Positions 50,928-59,548 of a stretch of 64,000 nt of DNA are shown piece after piece. The stretch is from contig CAMUDN010000001.1 in NCBI GenBank assembly GCA_947087645.1, positions 124,001 through 188,000 of the forward strand, written 5' to 3'. A program made the position numbers and the translations under genes. The stretch is from an uncultured Bulleidia sp. (GTDB lineage Bacteria; Bacillota_I; Bacilli_A; Erysipelotrichales; Erysipelotrichaceae). How positions within the stretch are numbered: position 1 is the stretch's first letter; each line of letters starts with the position of its first letter. Below the pieces are notes generated by a model. The model ran no database searches, had not been told where the DNA came from, and saw nothing but the letters and a program-made list of their open reading frames with translations.

Positions 50928-52217
50928 ATGATTGATATTGAACTTATTAGAAAAAATAAAGAAGCTGTTAAAGAAAATATAAAGAAAAAATTTCAAGATA
51001 ATAAATTACCTTTAGTTGATGAAGTTTTTGAATTAGATAAAAATTATCGTTTAGCAAAAACACAAGGTGATAATTTACGAGCAGATAGAAATCGTATTTC
51101 AAAGGAAATAGGTTTATTTATGCGAAATAAAGATTTGCAAAAAGCAGAATTAGCTAAAACAAAAGTTAAAACGATAGATATTGAAATTCAAAAATTGGAA
51201 AAAGAAGAAGAAAAGATAGCTAAAGAAATTCATGAAAGAATGATGGTTATACCAAATATAATAGATGAAACAGTTCCAATCGGTAAAGATGATTCAGAAA
51301 ATGTAGAAATCGAAAAATTTGGTAATCCTTTTGTACCTAATTATGAAATACCATATCATGCTGATATTTTTCAAACTTTTGATGGTTTTGATCAAGAAAG
51401 TGCTGGTCGTACTTCTGGAAATGGTTTTTATTATTTGCAAGGTGATGTAGCTCGTTTACATTCTTCAATTATTTCATATGCTCGTGATTTTATGATTGAT
51501 CGTGGTTTTACATATGTAGTTCCACCTTTTATGATTCGTTCAGAAGTTGTAACAGGGGTTATGAGTTTTGAAGAAATGGAAAATATGATGTATAAGATTG
51601 AAGGTGAAAATTTATATTTAATTGGAACTTCAGAACATTCTATGATTGGTAAGTTTATGGGTCAAATAATTAAAGAAGATCAATTACCAAAAACTTTAAC
51701 ATCATATAGTCCTTGTTTTAGAAAAGAAGTTGGTGCACACGGTATAGAAGAACGAGGTGTTTATCGTGTACATCAGTTTGAAAAACAAGAAATGGTAGTT
51801 GTGTGTCATCCAAGTGAAAGTAAATATTGGTATGATCAGTTATGGAAAAATGCTGTCGATCTTTATCGAAGCTTGGAAATTCCTGTTCGTACTTTAGAAT
51901 GTTGTTCAGGTGATTTGGCGGATTTAAAGGTTAAATCTTGTGATGTTGAAGCATGGTCACCACGCCAGAAAAAATATTTTGAAGTTGGTAGTTGTTCTAA
52001 TTTAGGAGATGCTCAAGCACGACGTTTAGGAATTAGAATCAAAGGTGAAAAAGGTAATTATTTTGCTCATACATTAAATAATACAGTTGTTGCAACACCA
52101 CGAGTGCTAATTGCTTTTTTTGAAAATCACTATCAAGAAAATGGTGATATAACTATTCCGGAAAAATTACAACCTTATATGGGTGGTCAAAAAGTTATTC
52201 ATCCAAAAGAAAAATAA
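50928..52217 (+). CDS. serS: Seryl-tRNA synthetase
   Basis: 429 residues. An N-terminal coiled-coil arm (about 30-105) binds the tRNA long arm. The class II core has GTSEHSMIGKF, motif 2 PCFRKEVGAHGIEERGVYRVHQFEKQEM (in parts) and motif 3 ARRLGIRIKGEKGNYFAHTLNNTVVATPRVLIAFFENHYQ (in parts). It charges tRNA-Ser. AGAGGTG stands before the ATG. The gene is flanked by two parS sites. Confidence 0.97.
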   Translation: MIDIELIRKNKEAVKENIKKKFQDNKLPLVDEVFELDKNYRLAKTQGDNLRADRNRISKEIGLFMRNKDLQKAELAKTKVKTIDIEIQKLEKEEEKIAKEIHERMMVIPNIIDETVPIGKDDSENVEIEKFGNPFVPNYEIPYHADIFQTFDGFDQESAGRTSGNGFYYLQGDVARLHSSIISYARDFMIDRGFTYVVPPFMIRSEVVTGVMSFEEMENMMYKIEGENLYLIGTSEHSMIGKFMGQIIKEDQLPKTLTSYSPCFRKEVGAHGIEERGVYRVHQFEKQEMVVVCHPSESKYWYDQLWKNAVDLYRSLEIPVRTLECCSGDLADLKVKSCDVEAWSPRQKKYFEVGSCSNLGDAQARRLGIRIKGEKGNYFAHTLNNTVVATPRVLIAFFENHYQENGDITIPEKLQPYMGGQKVIHPKEK

Positions 52218-52221
52218 AAAT

Positions 52222-52237
52222 TGTTTCACGTGAAACA
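52222..52237. other. parS site 2
   Basis: TGTTTCACGTGAAACA, an exact consensus match, 4 bp after the serS stop and 1.4 kb from the first parS. Unlike the first, it lacks a T-tract and long flanking palindrome. Confidence 0.92.
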
Positions 52238-52242
52238 ACAGC

Positions 52243-52271
52243 TTGAAAAAAAGATAAAAATAAAGTAATAT
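52243..52271 (+). promoter_or_regulatory. Promoter of the SRP RNA gene
   Basis: TTGAAA (52243-52248), 17 bp, TAATAT (52266-52271), 6 bp before the RNA 5' end. Confidence 0.65.
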
Positions 52272-52275
52272 ATAA

Positions 52276-52357
52276 GCGGTACAGCAATTGTAAACATGAA
52301 CTTGGTCAGGATCGGAAGATAGCAGCCATAAATGATTTCATTTGCGTGTACCATTTT
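52276..52357 (+). ncRNA. ffs: Signal recognition particle RNA, small bacterial (4.5S-like) type
   Basis: The conserved Ffh-binding core GGTCAGGATCGGAAGATAGC and following CAGCC match helix 8 of SRP RNA. The ends GGTACA-GCAA and TTTGC-GTGTACC pair, giving an 80-nt hairpin like E. coli 4.5S RNA and without an Alu domain. It ends in TTTT. It lies between serS and tadA; in Bacillus scr is between tadA and dnaX. Confidence 0.92.
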
Positions 52358-52361
52358 AATT

Positions 52362-52829
52362 ATGATAAATAAAGAATATTTTTACATGCAAGAAGCTATT
52401 GAAGAGGCTAAAAAAGCATTGGTGGAAGATGAAGTTCCAATAGGATGTATTATTGTTTGTGATGATAAAATAATAGCTTCTGCACATAATAAAAAAGAAC
52501 AAAAAAATAGAGCTATATATCATGCTGAAATAGAAGCAATTATTTTAGCAGAAAAAGTTAAGAATAATTGGAATCTATCTGATTGTGATATGTATGTTAC
52601 ATTAGAACCATGTATGATGTGTGCTGGTGCCATCTTAAATGCACGCATACGCAGAGTTTATTATGGCACGAAAAGTTTTAAGGCAGGCTTTTTACATACT
52701 AAGATAGCATTAGAAAATATTAGGGGTTTAAATCATTATCCCCAAATTATCCCTAATATTTTGCAAGAAAAGTGTGCTGAATTATTACATGAATATTTTT
52801 TAAGTAAGAGAAAAAAACAAGTTAAATAG
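52362..52829 (+). CDS. tadA: tRNA-specific adenosine deaminase
   Basis: 155 residues from the ATG at 52362. The zinc deaminase has HAEIEAI (His ligand and catalytic Glu) and PCMMCAGAI (two Cys ligands). It turns A34 of tRNA-Arg(ACG) into inosine. No ribosome site precedes the start, which lies 5 nt after the end of the SRP RNA; an upstream in-frame start at 52332 would lie inside that RNA and is rejected. A later Met at 52386 is an alternative. The terminator overlaps its 3' end. Confidence 0.92.
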   Translation: MINKEYFYMQEAIEEAKKALVEDEVPIGCIIVCDDKIIASAHNKKEQKNRAIYHAEIEAIILAEKVKNNWNLSDCDMYVTLEPCMMCAGAILNARIRRVYYGTKSFKAGFLHTKIALENIRGLNHYPQIIPNILQEKCAELLHEYFLSKRKKQVK

Positions 52830-52840
52830 CTTGTTTTTTT
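52811..52840 (+). terminator. tadA terminator overlapping the stop codon
   Basis: AAAAAACAAG pairs with CTTGTTTTTT; the TAG stop is in the loop. Confidence 0.85.
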
Positions 52841-52848
52841 GTTATAAT
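52840..52848 (+). promoter_or_regulatory. Extended -10 promoter of dnaX
   Basis: TGTTATAAT begins within the last base of the tadA terminator T-tract, the same arrangement as before yaaA. The ribosome site GGAGA starts 6-7 nt downstream, so the leader is about 10 nt. Confidence 0.6.
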
Positions 52849-52864
52849 TTTGATGGAGATTTTT

Positions 52865-54514
52865 ATGAGTAAGAAAGCTTTATATCAGAAATATCGTTCA
52901 AATAATTTTGATGAGGTAATAGGTCAAAATTTTGTTGTTCAAGCAATAAAAAATACGATTAAGCAAAATAAAATAGGTCATGCATATTTATTTTCTGGTC
53001 CAAGGGGAACGGGAAAAACAACGATGGCAAGATTATTAGCTAAAGCAGTTAATTGTTCAGCAAATAATGATAAGCCATGTAATAATTGTCCGGATTGTTT
53101 GTTAGCAAACAAAGGTATACATCCTGATATTATTGAAATTAATGCTGCTAATGAAACGAGCGTTGATCATATTCGAGATTTAATTGAAAAAACATATTTA
53201 GCACCAATGCGAGGTAAATATAAAATTTATATAATTGATGAAGTTCATCAATTATCATCAGCGGCATCTAGTGCTTTACTAAAAATTTTAGAAGAGCCAC
53301 CAGAAAATGTTATTTTTATTTTAGCTACAACAGATCCACAAAAGTTATTGGCGACTATTATTTCAAGATGCCAAAGATTTGAATTTAATTATGTATCAAC
53401 ATATTTAATAAAAGAACATTTATTAAATATTGCTAAGAAGGAAGAAATTTATCTTAGTGAAGAAGCTGCTTTAGCAATATCAAGAATGGCTAAAGGTGGT
53501 GTGCGAGATGCATTATCTATTTTAGAACAGTGCATTTCTTATAACGAAGGAAAAATTGATTATGATTTGATGGAAAAAATATTTGGTCTTATTAGTACTA
53601 AAGAAAAAATTAATCTTTTAACAATGATTTTTAAAAAAGATTATGTATCGATTATAAATAAATGTAAAACATATACAGAGAGAGGTACTGATCTAGAAAT
53701 TTTTTTGACTGATTTAATTAATATAGTGAAAGAAATTGTTGTTTATAGTTCATCAAAGGATAAGTCTATTTTAGAAGTATTAACGCAAAATGAAGTGTCA
53801 GAAATAACTTCATATTTCACGAATGATGATTGGTTAAAAATATTAGATTTAATGATTGAATTTAGTCAAAAAATAAAACTTAATAAAAATCCAGAAATAT
53901 ATTTTGAAGTTCTTTGCATTAAAATAAGTCAATTATCATCTTTTAAAATAGAAAACACTAAAACAAATATAGAAAGCAAATTAACTATCACAGCAAAAAC
54001 AAGTGAAAATATAATGGAGAATAAAAAAGAAGAAATTAATTTTGCACAAAATATAGATTTAACCATTGAAAATATTGTCTCTATATTAGTTGTGTGTGAC
54101 AAAGAAATAAAAAATGCTGATACTCAAAAACTAAAAGTATCAGAAATATGTAGTACTTTAGAAGATGATCAAATTACGATGCTATTGAAACAACTTGTTC
54201 TTGTTGCATCAGGAAAAGAATATATGCTTTTTACAACAAAAAGTGAACAATTGTGTAAAAGAGCAATGGATAAACAATGGCAAAAAAAGTTTTATGTTTT
54301 TTTAAAAACAAAATTAAATATCGATAAAGTTCCTTTTGTAATAACAGAAGATTATTTTCAAAAAGCAATTACAACATATAAAGAAAGACGAAAAGATGGA
54401 ACATTACCAAAGCCTTATAAAATAAATGAATGCTTTGTTGAAAGTAATACATTATCTAAAACAGAAGAAAAACTTTTTGATATATTTGGCAAAGAAAATA
54501 TTGAGATGAAATAA
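52865..54514 (+). CDS. dnaX: DNA polymerase III gamma/tau subunit
   Basis: 549 residues from the ATG at 52865 (GGAGA upstream). AAA+ motifs: HAYLFSGPRGTGKTTMARLLAKAVNC, zinc module CSANNDKPCNNCPDC, IIDEVHQLS, ALLKILEEPPENVIFILATTDP, sensor GGVRDALSILEQ. It is the ATPase of the clamp loader. An in-frame ATG at 52850 overlaps the promoter and is rejected. I see no clear frameshift signal for a separate gamma form. Confidence 0.96.
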   Translation: MSKKALYQKYRSNNFDEVIGQNFVVQAIKNTIKQNKIGHAYLFSGPRGTGKTTMARLLAKAVNCSANNDKPCNNCPDCLLANKGIHPDIIEINAANETSVDHIRDLIEKTYLAPMRGKYKIYIIDEVHQLSSAASSALLKILEEPPENVIFILATTDPQKLLATIISRCQRFEFNYVSTYLIKEHLLNIAKKEEIYLSEEAALAISRMAKGGVRDALSILEQCISYNEGKIDYDLMEKIFGLISTKEKINLLTMIFKKDYVSIINKCKTYTERGTDLEIFLTDLINIVKEIVVYSSSKDKSILEVLTQNEVSEITSYFTNDDWLKILDLMIEFSQKIKLNKNPEIYFEVLCIKISQLSSFKIENTKTNIESKLTITAKTSENIMENKKEEINFAQNIDLTIENIVSILVVCDKEIKNADTQKLKVSEICSTLEDDQITMLLKQLVLVASGKEYMLFTTKSEQLCKRAMDKQWQKKFYVFLKTKLNIDKVPFVITEDYFQKAITTYKERRKDGTLPKPYKINECFVESNTLSKTEEKLFDIFGKENIEMK

Positions 54515-54522
54515 GGTGAAAA

Positions 54523-55125
54523 ATGAAATATCCAAATAGTTTAAGCTTTTTAATTGAAAAATTAAGACAATTACCAGGTGTTGGCGAAAAAACAGCAGAA
54601 AGATATGCTTTTTCTATATATAACATGAAAACAGAAGAGGTTCTATCTTTTGCAAACGCAATGGTTAATATGAAAGAAAATATTAAGACTTGTATGACGT
54701 GTGGTAATATGTGTGAAGATGAATTTTGTTCTATTTGTTCATCTACTACTCGTAATAAACAAAAGATATTAGTTGTACAATCAGCAAAAGATATTGTAGC
54801 TATCGAAAATATTGGTGAATATGATGGTGTATATCATGTTCTTAATGGGTTAATTTCAACTTCGAAAGGTATTTTACCAACTGATCTTAATATTAATTCT
54901 TTATTAAAAAGAGCAGCACAAGCAAGTGAAATAATTTTAGCAACCAGTGCTACTTTAGAAGGCGAAACAACAGCTTTATATTTAACTAAATTATTACACA
55001 ATCGATATGCAGATCTATTAATTACTAGAATTGCTCATGGTTTACCATCGGGGGGTATTTTAGATTATGCTGATGAAATAACATTGAGTCATGCTTTAGC
55101 AGATCGTAGAAAGATGAACGAATGA
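54523..55125 (+). CDS. recR: Recombination protein RecR
   Basis: 200 residues: helix-hairpin-helix (LRQLPGVGEKTAERYAF), zinc finger (CMTCGNMCEDEFCSIC), TOPRIM domain (ILVVQSAKDIVAIE) and the C-terminal Walker-B-like strand (ADLLITRIAHGLPSGGILDYADEITL in parts). It acts in gap repair with RecF and RecO. The nucleoid protein gene ybaB (yaaK), usually between dnaX and recR, is missing; the gap is only 8 bp. Confidence 0.96.
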   Translation: MKYPNSLSFLIEKLRQLPGVGEKTAERYAFSIYNMKTEEVLSFANAMVNMKENIKTCMTCGNMCEDEFCSICSSTTRNKQKILVVQSAKDIVAIENIGEYDGVYHVLNGLISTSKGILPTDLNINSLLKRAAQASEIILATSATLEGETTALYLTKLLHNRYADLLITRIAHGLPSGGILDYADEITLSHALADRRKMNE

Positions 55126-56789
55126 AAAAAGATATAGAAATTGCAAATGAAACAGTAACAAAAAATATTAAAGATATAGCAAGTCAAGTATCAATTCCTG
55201 AAAATGCTTTATTTCTTTATGGTAATGACAAAGCAAAAGTAGACTTAGAATATTTAAAAAATTTAAAGAAAAATAAAAGTCACTTGATTTTAGTTACAGG
55301 AATTAATCCAACTAAATTTGGCGAAGGTAAATCGACAGTTACTATTGGCTTGGCAGATGGTTTAAAAGCAAAAAATAAGAAAGTTATGCTTTGTTTACGT
55401 GAACCATCAATGGGACCTGTATTTGGCTTGAAAGGTGGAGCGACTGGTGGCGGATATTCACAAATTGTGCCAATGGAATCAATTAATCTTCATTTTACAG
55501 GTGATATTCATGCTATAACTTCTGCGCATAATTTAATATCAGCAATGTTAGATAATAGTATTTATCAAGGTAATCCATTAGATATTGATATTGATCATAT
55601 TGTTTGGCCTAGATGTATAGATATGAATGATCGTTCTTTACGTGATATTACAATAGGTCAAAAAAAGAGTGTTAACGGTGTAGAAAGAGAAGATCATTTT
55701 GTTATTACAGCAGCTAGTGAAATCATGGCAATCTTATGTTTAGCAACTTCATTAAAAGACTTACAGAGAAGAATTGGTAACATTTTAATTGCTTATACTA
55801 AAGATGATAAAGCTATCAAAGTTAAGGATATTTATGCTGATGGGGCTGCCACAGTACTTTTAAAAGATGCTTTACAACCTAATTTGGTCCAAACATTAGA
55901 AGGTACAGCTGCTTTTGTTCATGGTGGTCCATTTGCTAACATTGCCCACGGTTGTAATTCATTAATAGCCACTAAATCGGCTTTAAATTTAGCGGATTAT
56001 GTAGTTACTGAAGCTGGTTTTGGAGCTGATTTAGGAGCTGAAAAGTTTTTTGATATAAAGTGTCGAGTTGGTCAACTAAAACCATCTTTGGTGGTTATTG
56101 TAGCCACAATAAGAGCTTTAAAATTACATGGTGGGGTAAACAGTGAACTTTTGATAGAAGAGAATTTAACTGCTTTAGAAAAAGGCTTATGTAACTTAGA
56201 AAAACATATTGAAAACATGAAGTTATATGGTCTTCCAGTAGTTGTTGCTTATAATAAATTTCAAACAGATACAATAAAAGAAATGACATTTTTAAAAAAC
56301 TGGGCCCAGAAAAAAGGATATGATCTAGCTTTATCTGATGGTTATACACAAGGATCAAAAGGTATGATGGCGTTAGTTGAAAAAGTGCTATCATCTTGTG
56401 ATAATAACAATAATAATTTTCATTATTTATATGCATTAGAAGAAACGGTTGAAGAAAAAATAAAACTTATTGCTTCTAAAATATATGGTGCTAAAGAAAT
56501 TGTATATAGTGATAAAGCTATGCAAAAAATTACCGAAATAAAGAAAAATAATTGGAATAATTTAGCTATATGCATGGCTAAAACGCCAATGTCTTTTAGT
56601 GATAATCCAAAATTAATAGGTGCTCCAAAAGGATTTACATTACATATACAGGACATTAAAGTGTCATTAGGTGCTGAATTTATAGTTGTTTATACAGGTC
56701 AAGTTATGACTATGCCGGGTTTACCTAAAGATCCATCAGCCAATCATATAGGAATTGATGAAAAAGGATCAACATTTGGAATCTTTTAA
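55122..56789 (+). CDS. fhs: Formate-tetrahydrofolate ligase
   Basis: 555 residues. The P-loop TGINPTKFGEGKSTVTIGL, then EPSMGPVFGLKGGATGGGYSQIVPMESINLHFTGD (in parts) and MTMPGLPKDPSANHIGID are strongly conserved in the family. It makes 10-formyl-THF from formate, THF and ATP. The start overlaps recR by 4 bp (ATGA). It supplies one-carbon units and sits directly before a trio that includes the folate-dependent tRNA modification enzyme MnmG. Confidence 0.97.
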   Translation: MKKDIEIANETVTKNIKDIASQVSIPENALFLYGNDKAKVDLEYLKNLKKNKSHLILVTGINPTKFGEGKSTVTIGLADGLKAKNKKVMLCLREPSMGPVFGLKGGATGGGYSQIVPMESINLHFTGDIHAITSAHNLISAMLDNSIYQGNPLDIDIDHIVWPRCIDMNDRSLRDITIGQKKSVNGVEREDHFVITAASEIMAILCLATSLKDLQRRIGNILIAYTKDDKAIKVKDIYADGAATVLLKDALQPNLVQTLEGTAAFVHGGPFANIAHGCNSLIATKSALNLADYVVTEAGFGADLGAEKFFDIKCRVGQLKPSLVVIVATIRALKLHGGVNSELLIEENLTALEKGLCNLEKHIENMKLYGLPVVVAYNKFQTDTIKEMTFLKNWAQKKGYDLALSDGYTQGSKGMMALVEKVLSSCDNNNNNFHYLYALEETVEEKIKLIASKIYGAKEIVYSDKAMQKITEIKKNNWNNLAICMAKTPMSFSDNPKLIGAPKGFTLHIQDIKVSLGAEFIVVYTGQVMTMPGLPKDPSANHIGIDEKGSTFGIF

Positions 56790-56801
56790 GGGGGCAAAGT
56801 T

Positions 56802-57674
56802 ATGAGTTCTATAGCATATGTTTGTGATGATGCCATGGTTGAGTATCATCGGCTTAGTCAACATAAAGAAATTTTATTTTGGCGGATATCTGGAAAACGT
56901 AAATTTAGTGATTTTCATATTGGTGATTTATTATTTTTTTATGTCAAAACAAATATCATTAAAAAAAGAACTATTGTTGGTTATGGACATTTTAAAGAAA
57001 TGCAAAAATTATCATTAAGACAGATGTGGAATCAATATGAACAAAAAACAGGATATCATTCTTTTTTAAATCTTAAAAAGGCTATTCAGAAAGTAGTAAA
57101 AGATAAAATACCAGATAAAATGAATTGCTTAGTTTTGGATAATGTTGTTTTTTTTGCTCGTCCAATAACTTTACAAGAAGTTAATTTATATTTTCCCAAA
57201 TCATTAGAAAGTTTTGCATATATAGACCATCAAAATCCTTGTGCAACAACCGAGATTTTAAAAATTGCTGCCCAAGAAGGTATTAATATTTGGGCTAATG
57301 TGCATAATTTTGATGCTAAAGAAATTTTTTTGCAAGATGCTATTGAACAAAAATTTTTATCATTGACTCGTAAATATCCAAATCAACTATCAAAACGAAT
57401 TTATAAAGAACAAATACAGCAAATTGAGCAAGCAAAAGATTGGAAAAAAAATACTGATTTCCAATATTATTTTAGTAATTATAAGCATCTTGAAATTCGA
57501 ACATATAATTTTCACTTTGGTCAGCAAGCAACAAAAGAAATAGAATTATTTATTGGTCGTTGGATGTGTATTTTATCGGAGTTAAAAGAAAGTTATAATG
57601 ATTTAGAAATTTGTTTCTCTTTGCTAGGTAAAGAGAATAAATTAACAGAAATAGTAAAGAAGGTTTTTAAATGA
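56802..57674 (+). CDS. PUA/EVE-like domain protein of unknown function
   Basis: 290 residues, not assigned to a named family with certainty. The N-terminal part (about 20-130) resembles EVE/PUA-like folds: FWRISGKRKFSDFHIGDLLFFYVKT, then IVGYGHFKEM and VVFFARPITLQEV. These folds bind modified bases in RNA or DNA. The C-terminal 150 residues are helical and charged (KRIYKEQIQQIEQAKDWKK), with FHFGQQATKEIELFIGRWM. GGGGG stands before the ATG. It overlaps mnmG by 4 bp (ATGA), so it is translated together with a tRNA-modification enzyme; an RNA-related role is inferred. Confidence 0.6.
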   Translation: MSSIAYVCDDAMVEYHRLSQHKEILFWRISGKRKFSDFHIGDLLFFYVKTNIIKKRTIVGYGHFKEMQKLSLRQMWNQYEQKTGYHSFLNLKKAIQKVVKDKIPDKMNCLVLDNVVFFARPITLQEVNLYFPKSLESFAYIDHQNPCATTEILKIAAQEGINIWANVHNFDAKEIFLQDAIEQKFLSLTRKYPNQLSKRIYKEQIQQIEQAKDWKKNTDFQYYFSNYKHLEIRTYNFHFGQQATKEIELFIGRWMCILSELKESYNDLEICFSLLGKENKLTEIVKKVFK

Positions 57675-59548
57675 TTGATTATGATATTATTGTGATTGGT
57701 GCGGGTCATGCTGGTATAGAGGCTAGCTTGGCAGCAGCTCGTCTAGGAAAAAGAACATTATTAATTACATTAAATAAAAATAATATTGGTAAAATGCCTT
57801 GTAATCCTTCAGTTGGTGGACCAGCTAAAGGTATTGTGACACGGGAAATAGATGCTTTAGGTGGTCAGATGGGATATAGTGCTGATCTAACAGCTTTACA
57901 ATTTAAAATGCTTAATTTAGCAAAAGGTCCTGGTGTTCGGGCATTAAGAGTACAATCAGATAAGCTAGCTTATTCTCTTTTAATGCAAAAAATTTGTTTG
58001 CATCAAAAAAATTTACATGTAATGGAAAACATGGTTAAAAGATTAATTATTGAAAAAAGTGAAGTCAAGGGCGTTATTTTAAATGATGATAGTATCATAA
58101 ATTCACAAATTGTAATTATGACAACGGGTACATACATGGCAGGTAAAAATATGATTTCTAATGAAGTGCACGATGGTGGTCCAGATTTAGAACCAACAAC
58201 TGCTGAGTTATCAGCTTCTTTACGGCATAATGGCATTCGTACTTTCCGCTTAAAAACAGGTACTCCACCACGTATTTTAGCAAGCAGTATTGACTTTTCT
58301 AAAACATCAAAGGAACCTGGTACAGCGGGCTTTTATCATTTTTCGAGTTGTACAAAAAGAGAAGATATACGACCATTTGATAAACAAGTGATATGTCATA
58401 TGACGCATACAATTGCTCAAACGCATGAAATCATTTTACAAAATTTAACAAAATCAAGTATGTATTCTGGAGTTGTGAAAGGTGTTGGTCCCCGTTATTG
58501 TCCTTCTATTGAAGATAAAATAGTTCGTTTTAAAGATAAAGAACGTCATTTATTATTTTTAGAACCAGAATCAGAAAAATTACCAACCATTTATTTACAA
58601 GGATTTTCAAGTTCTTTACCAAGGAATGTACAAGATAAAATGGTTCATACTTTACCCGGTTTAGAAAATTGTAAAATTTTAAAATATGCATATGCTATCG
58701 AATATGATGCATTAGATCCAATTCAAATGAAATCTTCTTTTGAATCTAAAATAATTAAAAATTTATTTACTGCGGGGCAAATTAACGGTACAAGTGGTTA
58801 TGAAGAAGCGGCTGGGCAAGGATTGTTAGCAGGTATTAATGCGGTGCGTAAAATAGATCATTTAAAGCCGGTTGTTTTTAGTCGTGATCAAGCATATATA
58901 GGTGTCTTAGTTGATGATTTAACGACAAAGGGAACAAAAGAACCATATCGTTTATTAACATCAAGGGCAGAATATAGATTGTTATTAAGACATGATAATG
59001 CGGAAGAAAGATTAATGAAAATAGGTCATGAAATAGGTCTTATTTCACACAAGAGATATGAAAAATTTTTGCAATATGAAGCAGAAGTTGATCATCGAAA
59101 GAAAGAATTAAGTGAAATGATTTATCGGATAAATGATGAAGATGTAGAGACATATTTAAAAGATTTAGAATATGATACATTAAATTATTCAATGAATGGT
59201 ATTGATTTATTAAAAAGACCACATGTAAAAACAAAAGATTTATATGCTTTAAAAAATAAAGAAATAGATGATGATATTGCGGAAAAAATAGATATTACTG
59301 TTAAGTATGAAGGTTATATTGCTAAAGCTAAAAGGGAAGCAGAAAAATTAAAAGCAATGGATGAGCGAAAAATAGCTGAAAATTTTGATTATGACGTTGT
59401 TCCTAATTTATCACTTGAAGGTCGGCAGAAATTAAAGGAATATCAACCAGAAACATTAGGTAAAGCAGCTCGTATTTCAGGCGTTAATCCAGCTGATATT
59501 GCTGTTTTATCAATTTATTTAAAAAAGGTAGGAAAATTATGGAAATAA
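57671..59548 (+). CDS. mnmG: tRNA uridine 5-carboxymethylaminomethyl modification enzyme MnmG
   Basis: 625 residues. FAD-binding IVIGAGHAGIEASLAAARLG, MPCNPSVGGPAKGIVTREIDALGG (in parts), LKTGTPPRI, GYEEAAGQGLLAGINA and the C-terminal helical domain are all present. With MnmE it uses FAD and methylene-THF to modify U34 of tRNAs. No mnmE is in the window, although the two are adjacent in many Firmicutes. It overlaps both neighbours (4 bp upstream, 10 bp downstream). Confidence 0.97.
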   Translation: MIDYDIIVIGAGHAGIEASLAAARLGKRTLLITLNKNNIGKMPCNPSVGGPAKGIVTREIDALGGQMGYSADLTALQFKMLNLAKGPGVRALRVQSDKLAYSLLMQKICLHQKNLHVMENMVKRLIIEKSEVKGVILNDDSIINSQIVIMTTGTYMAGKNMISNEVHDGGPDLEPTTAELSASLRHNGIRTFRLKTGTPPRILASSIDFSKTSKEPGTAGFYHFSSCTKREDIRPFDKQVICHMTHTIAQTHEIILQNLTKSSMYSGVVKGVGPRYCPSIEDKIVRFKDKERHLLFLEPESEKLPTIYLQGFSSSLPRNVQDKMVHTLPGLENCKILKYAYAIEYDALDPIQMKSSFESKIIKNLFTAGQINGTSGYEEAAGQGLLAGINAVRKIDHLKPVVFSRDQAYIGVLVDDLTTKGTKEPYRLLTSRAEYRLLLRHDNAEERLMKIGHEIGLISHKRYEKFLQYEAEVDHRKKELSEMIYRINDEDVETYLKDLEYDTLNYSMNGIDLLKRPHVKTKDLYALKNKEIDDDIAEKIDITVKYEGYIAKAKREAEKLKAMDERKIAENFDYDVVPNLSLEGRQKLKEYQPETLGKAARISGVNPADIAVLSIYLKKVGKLWK

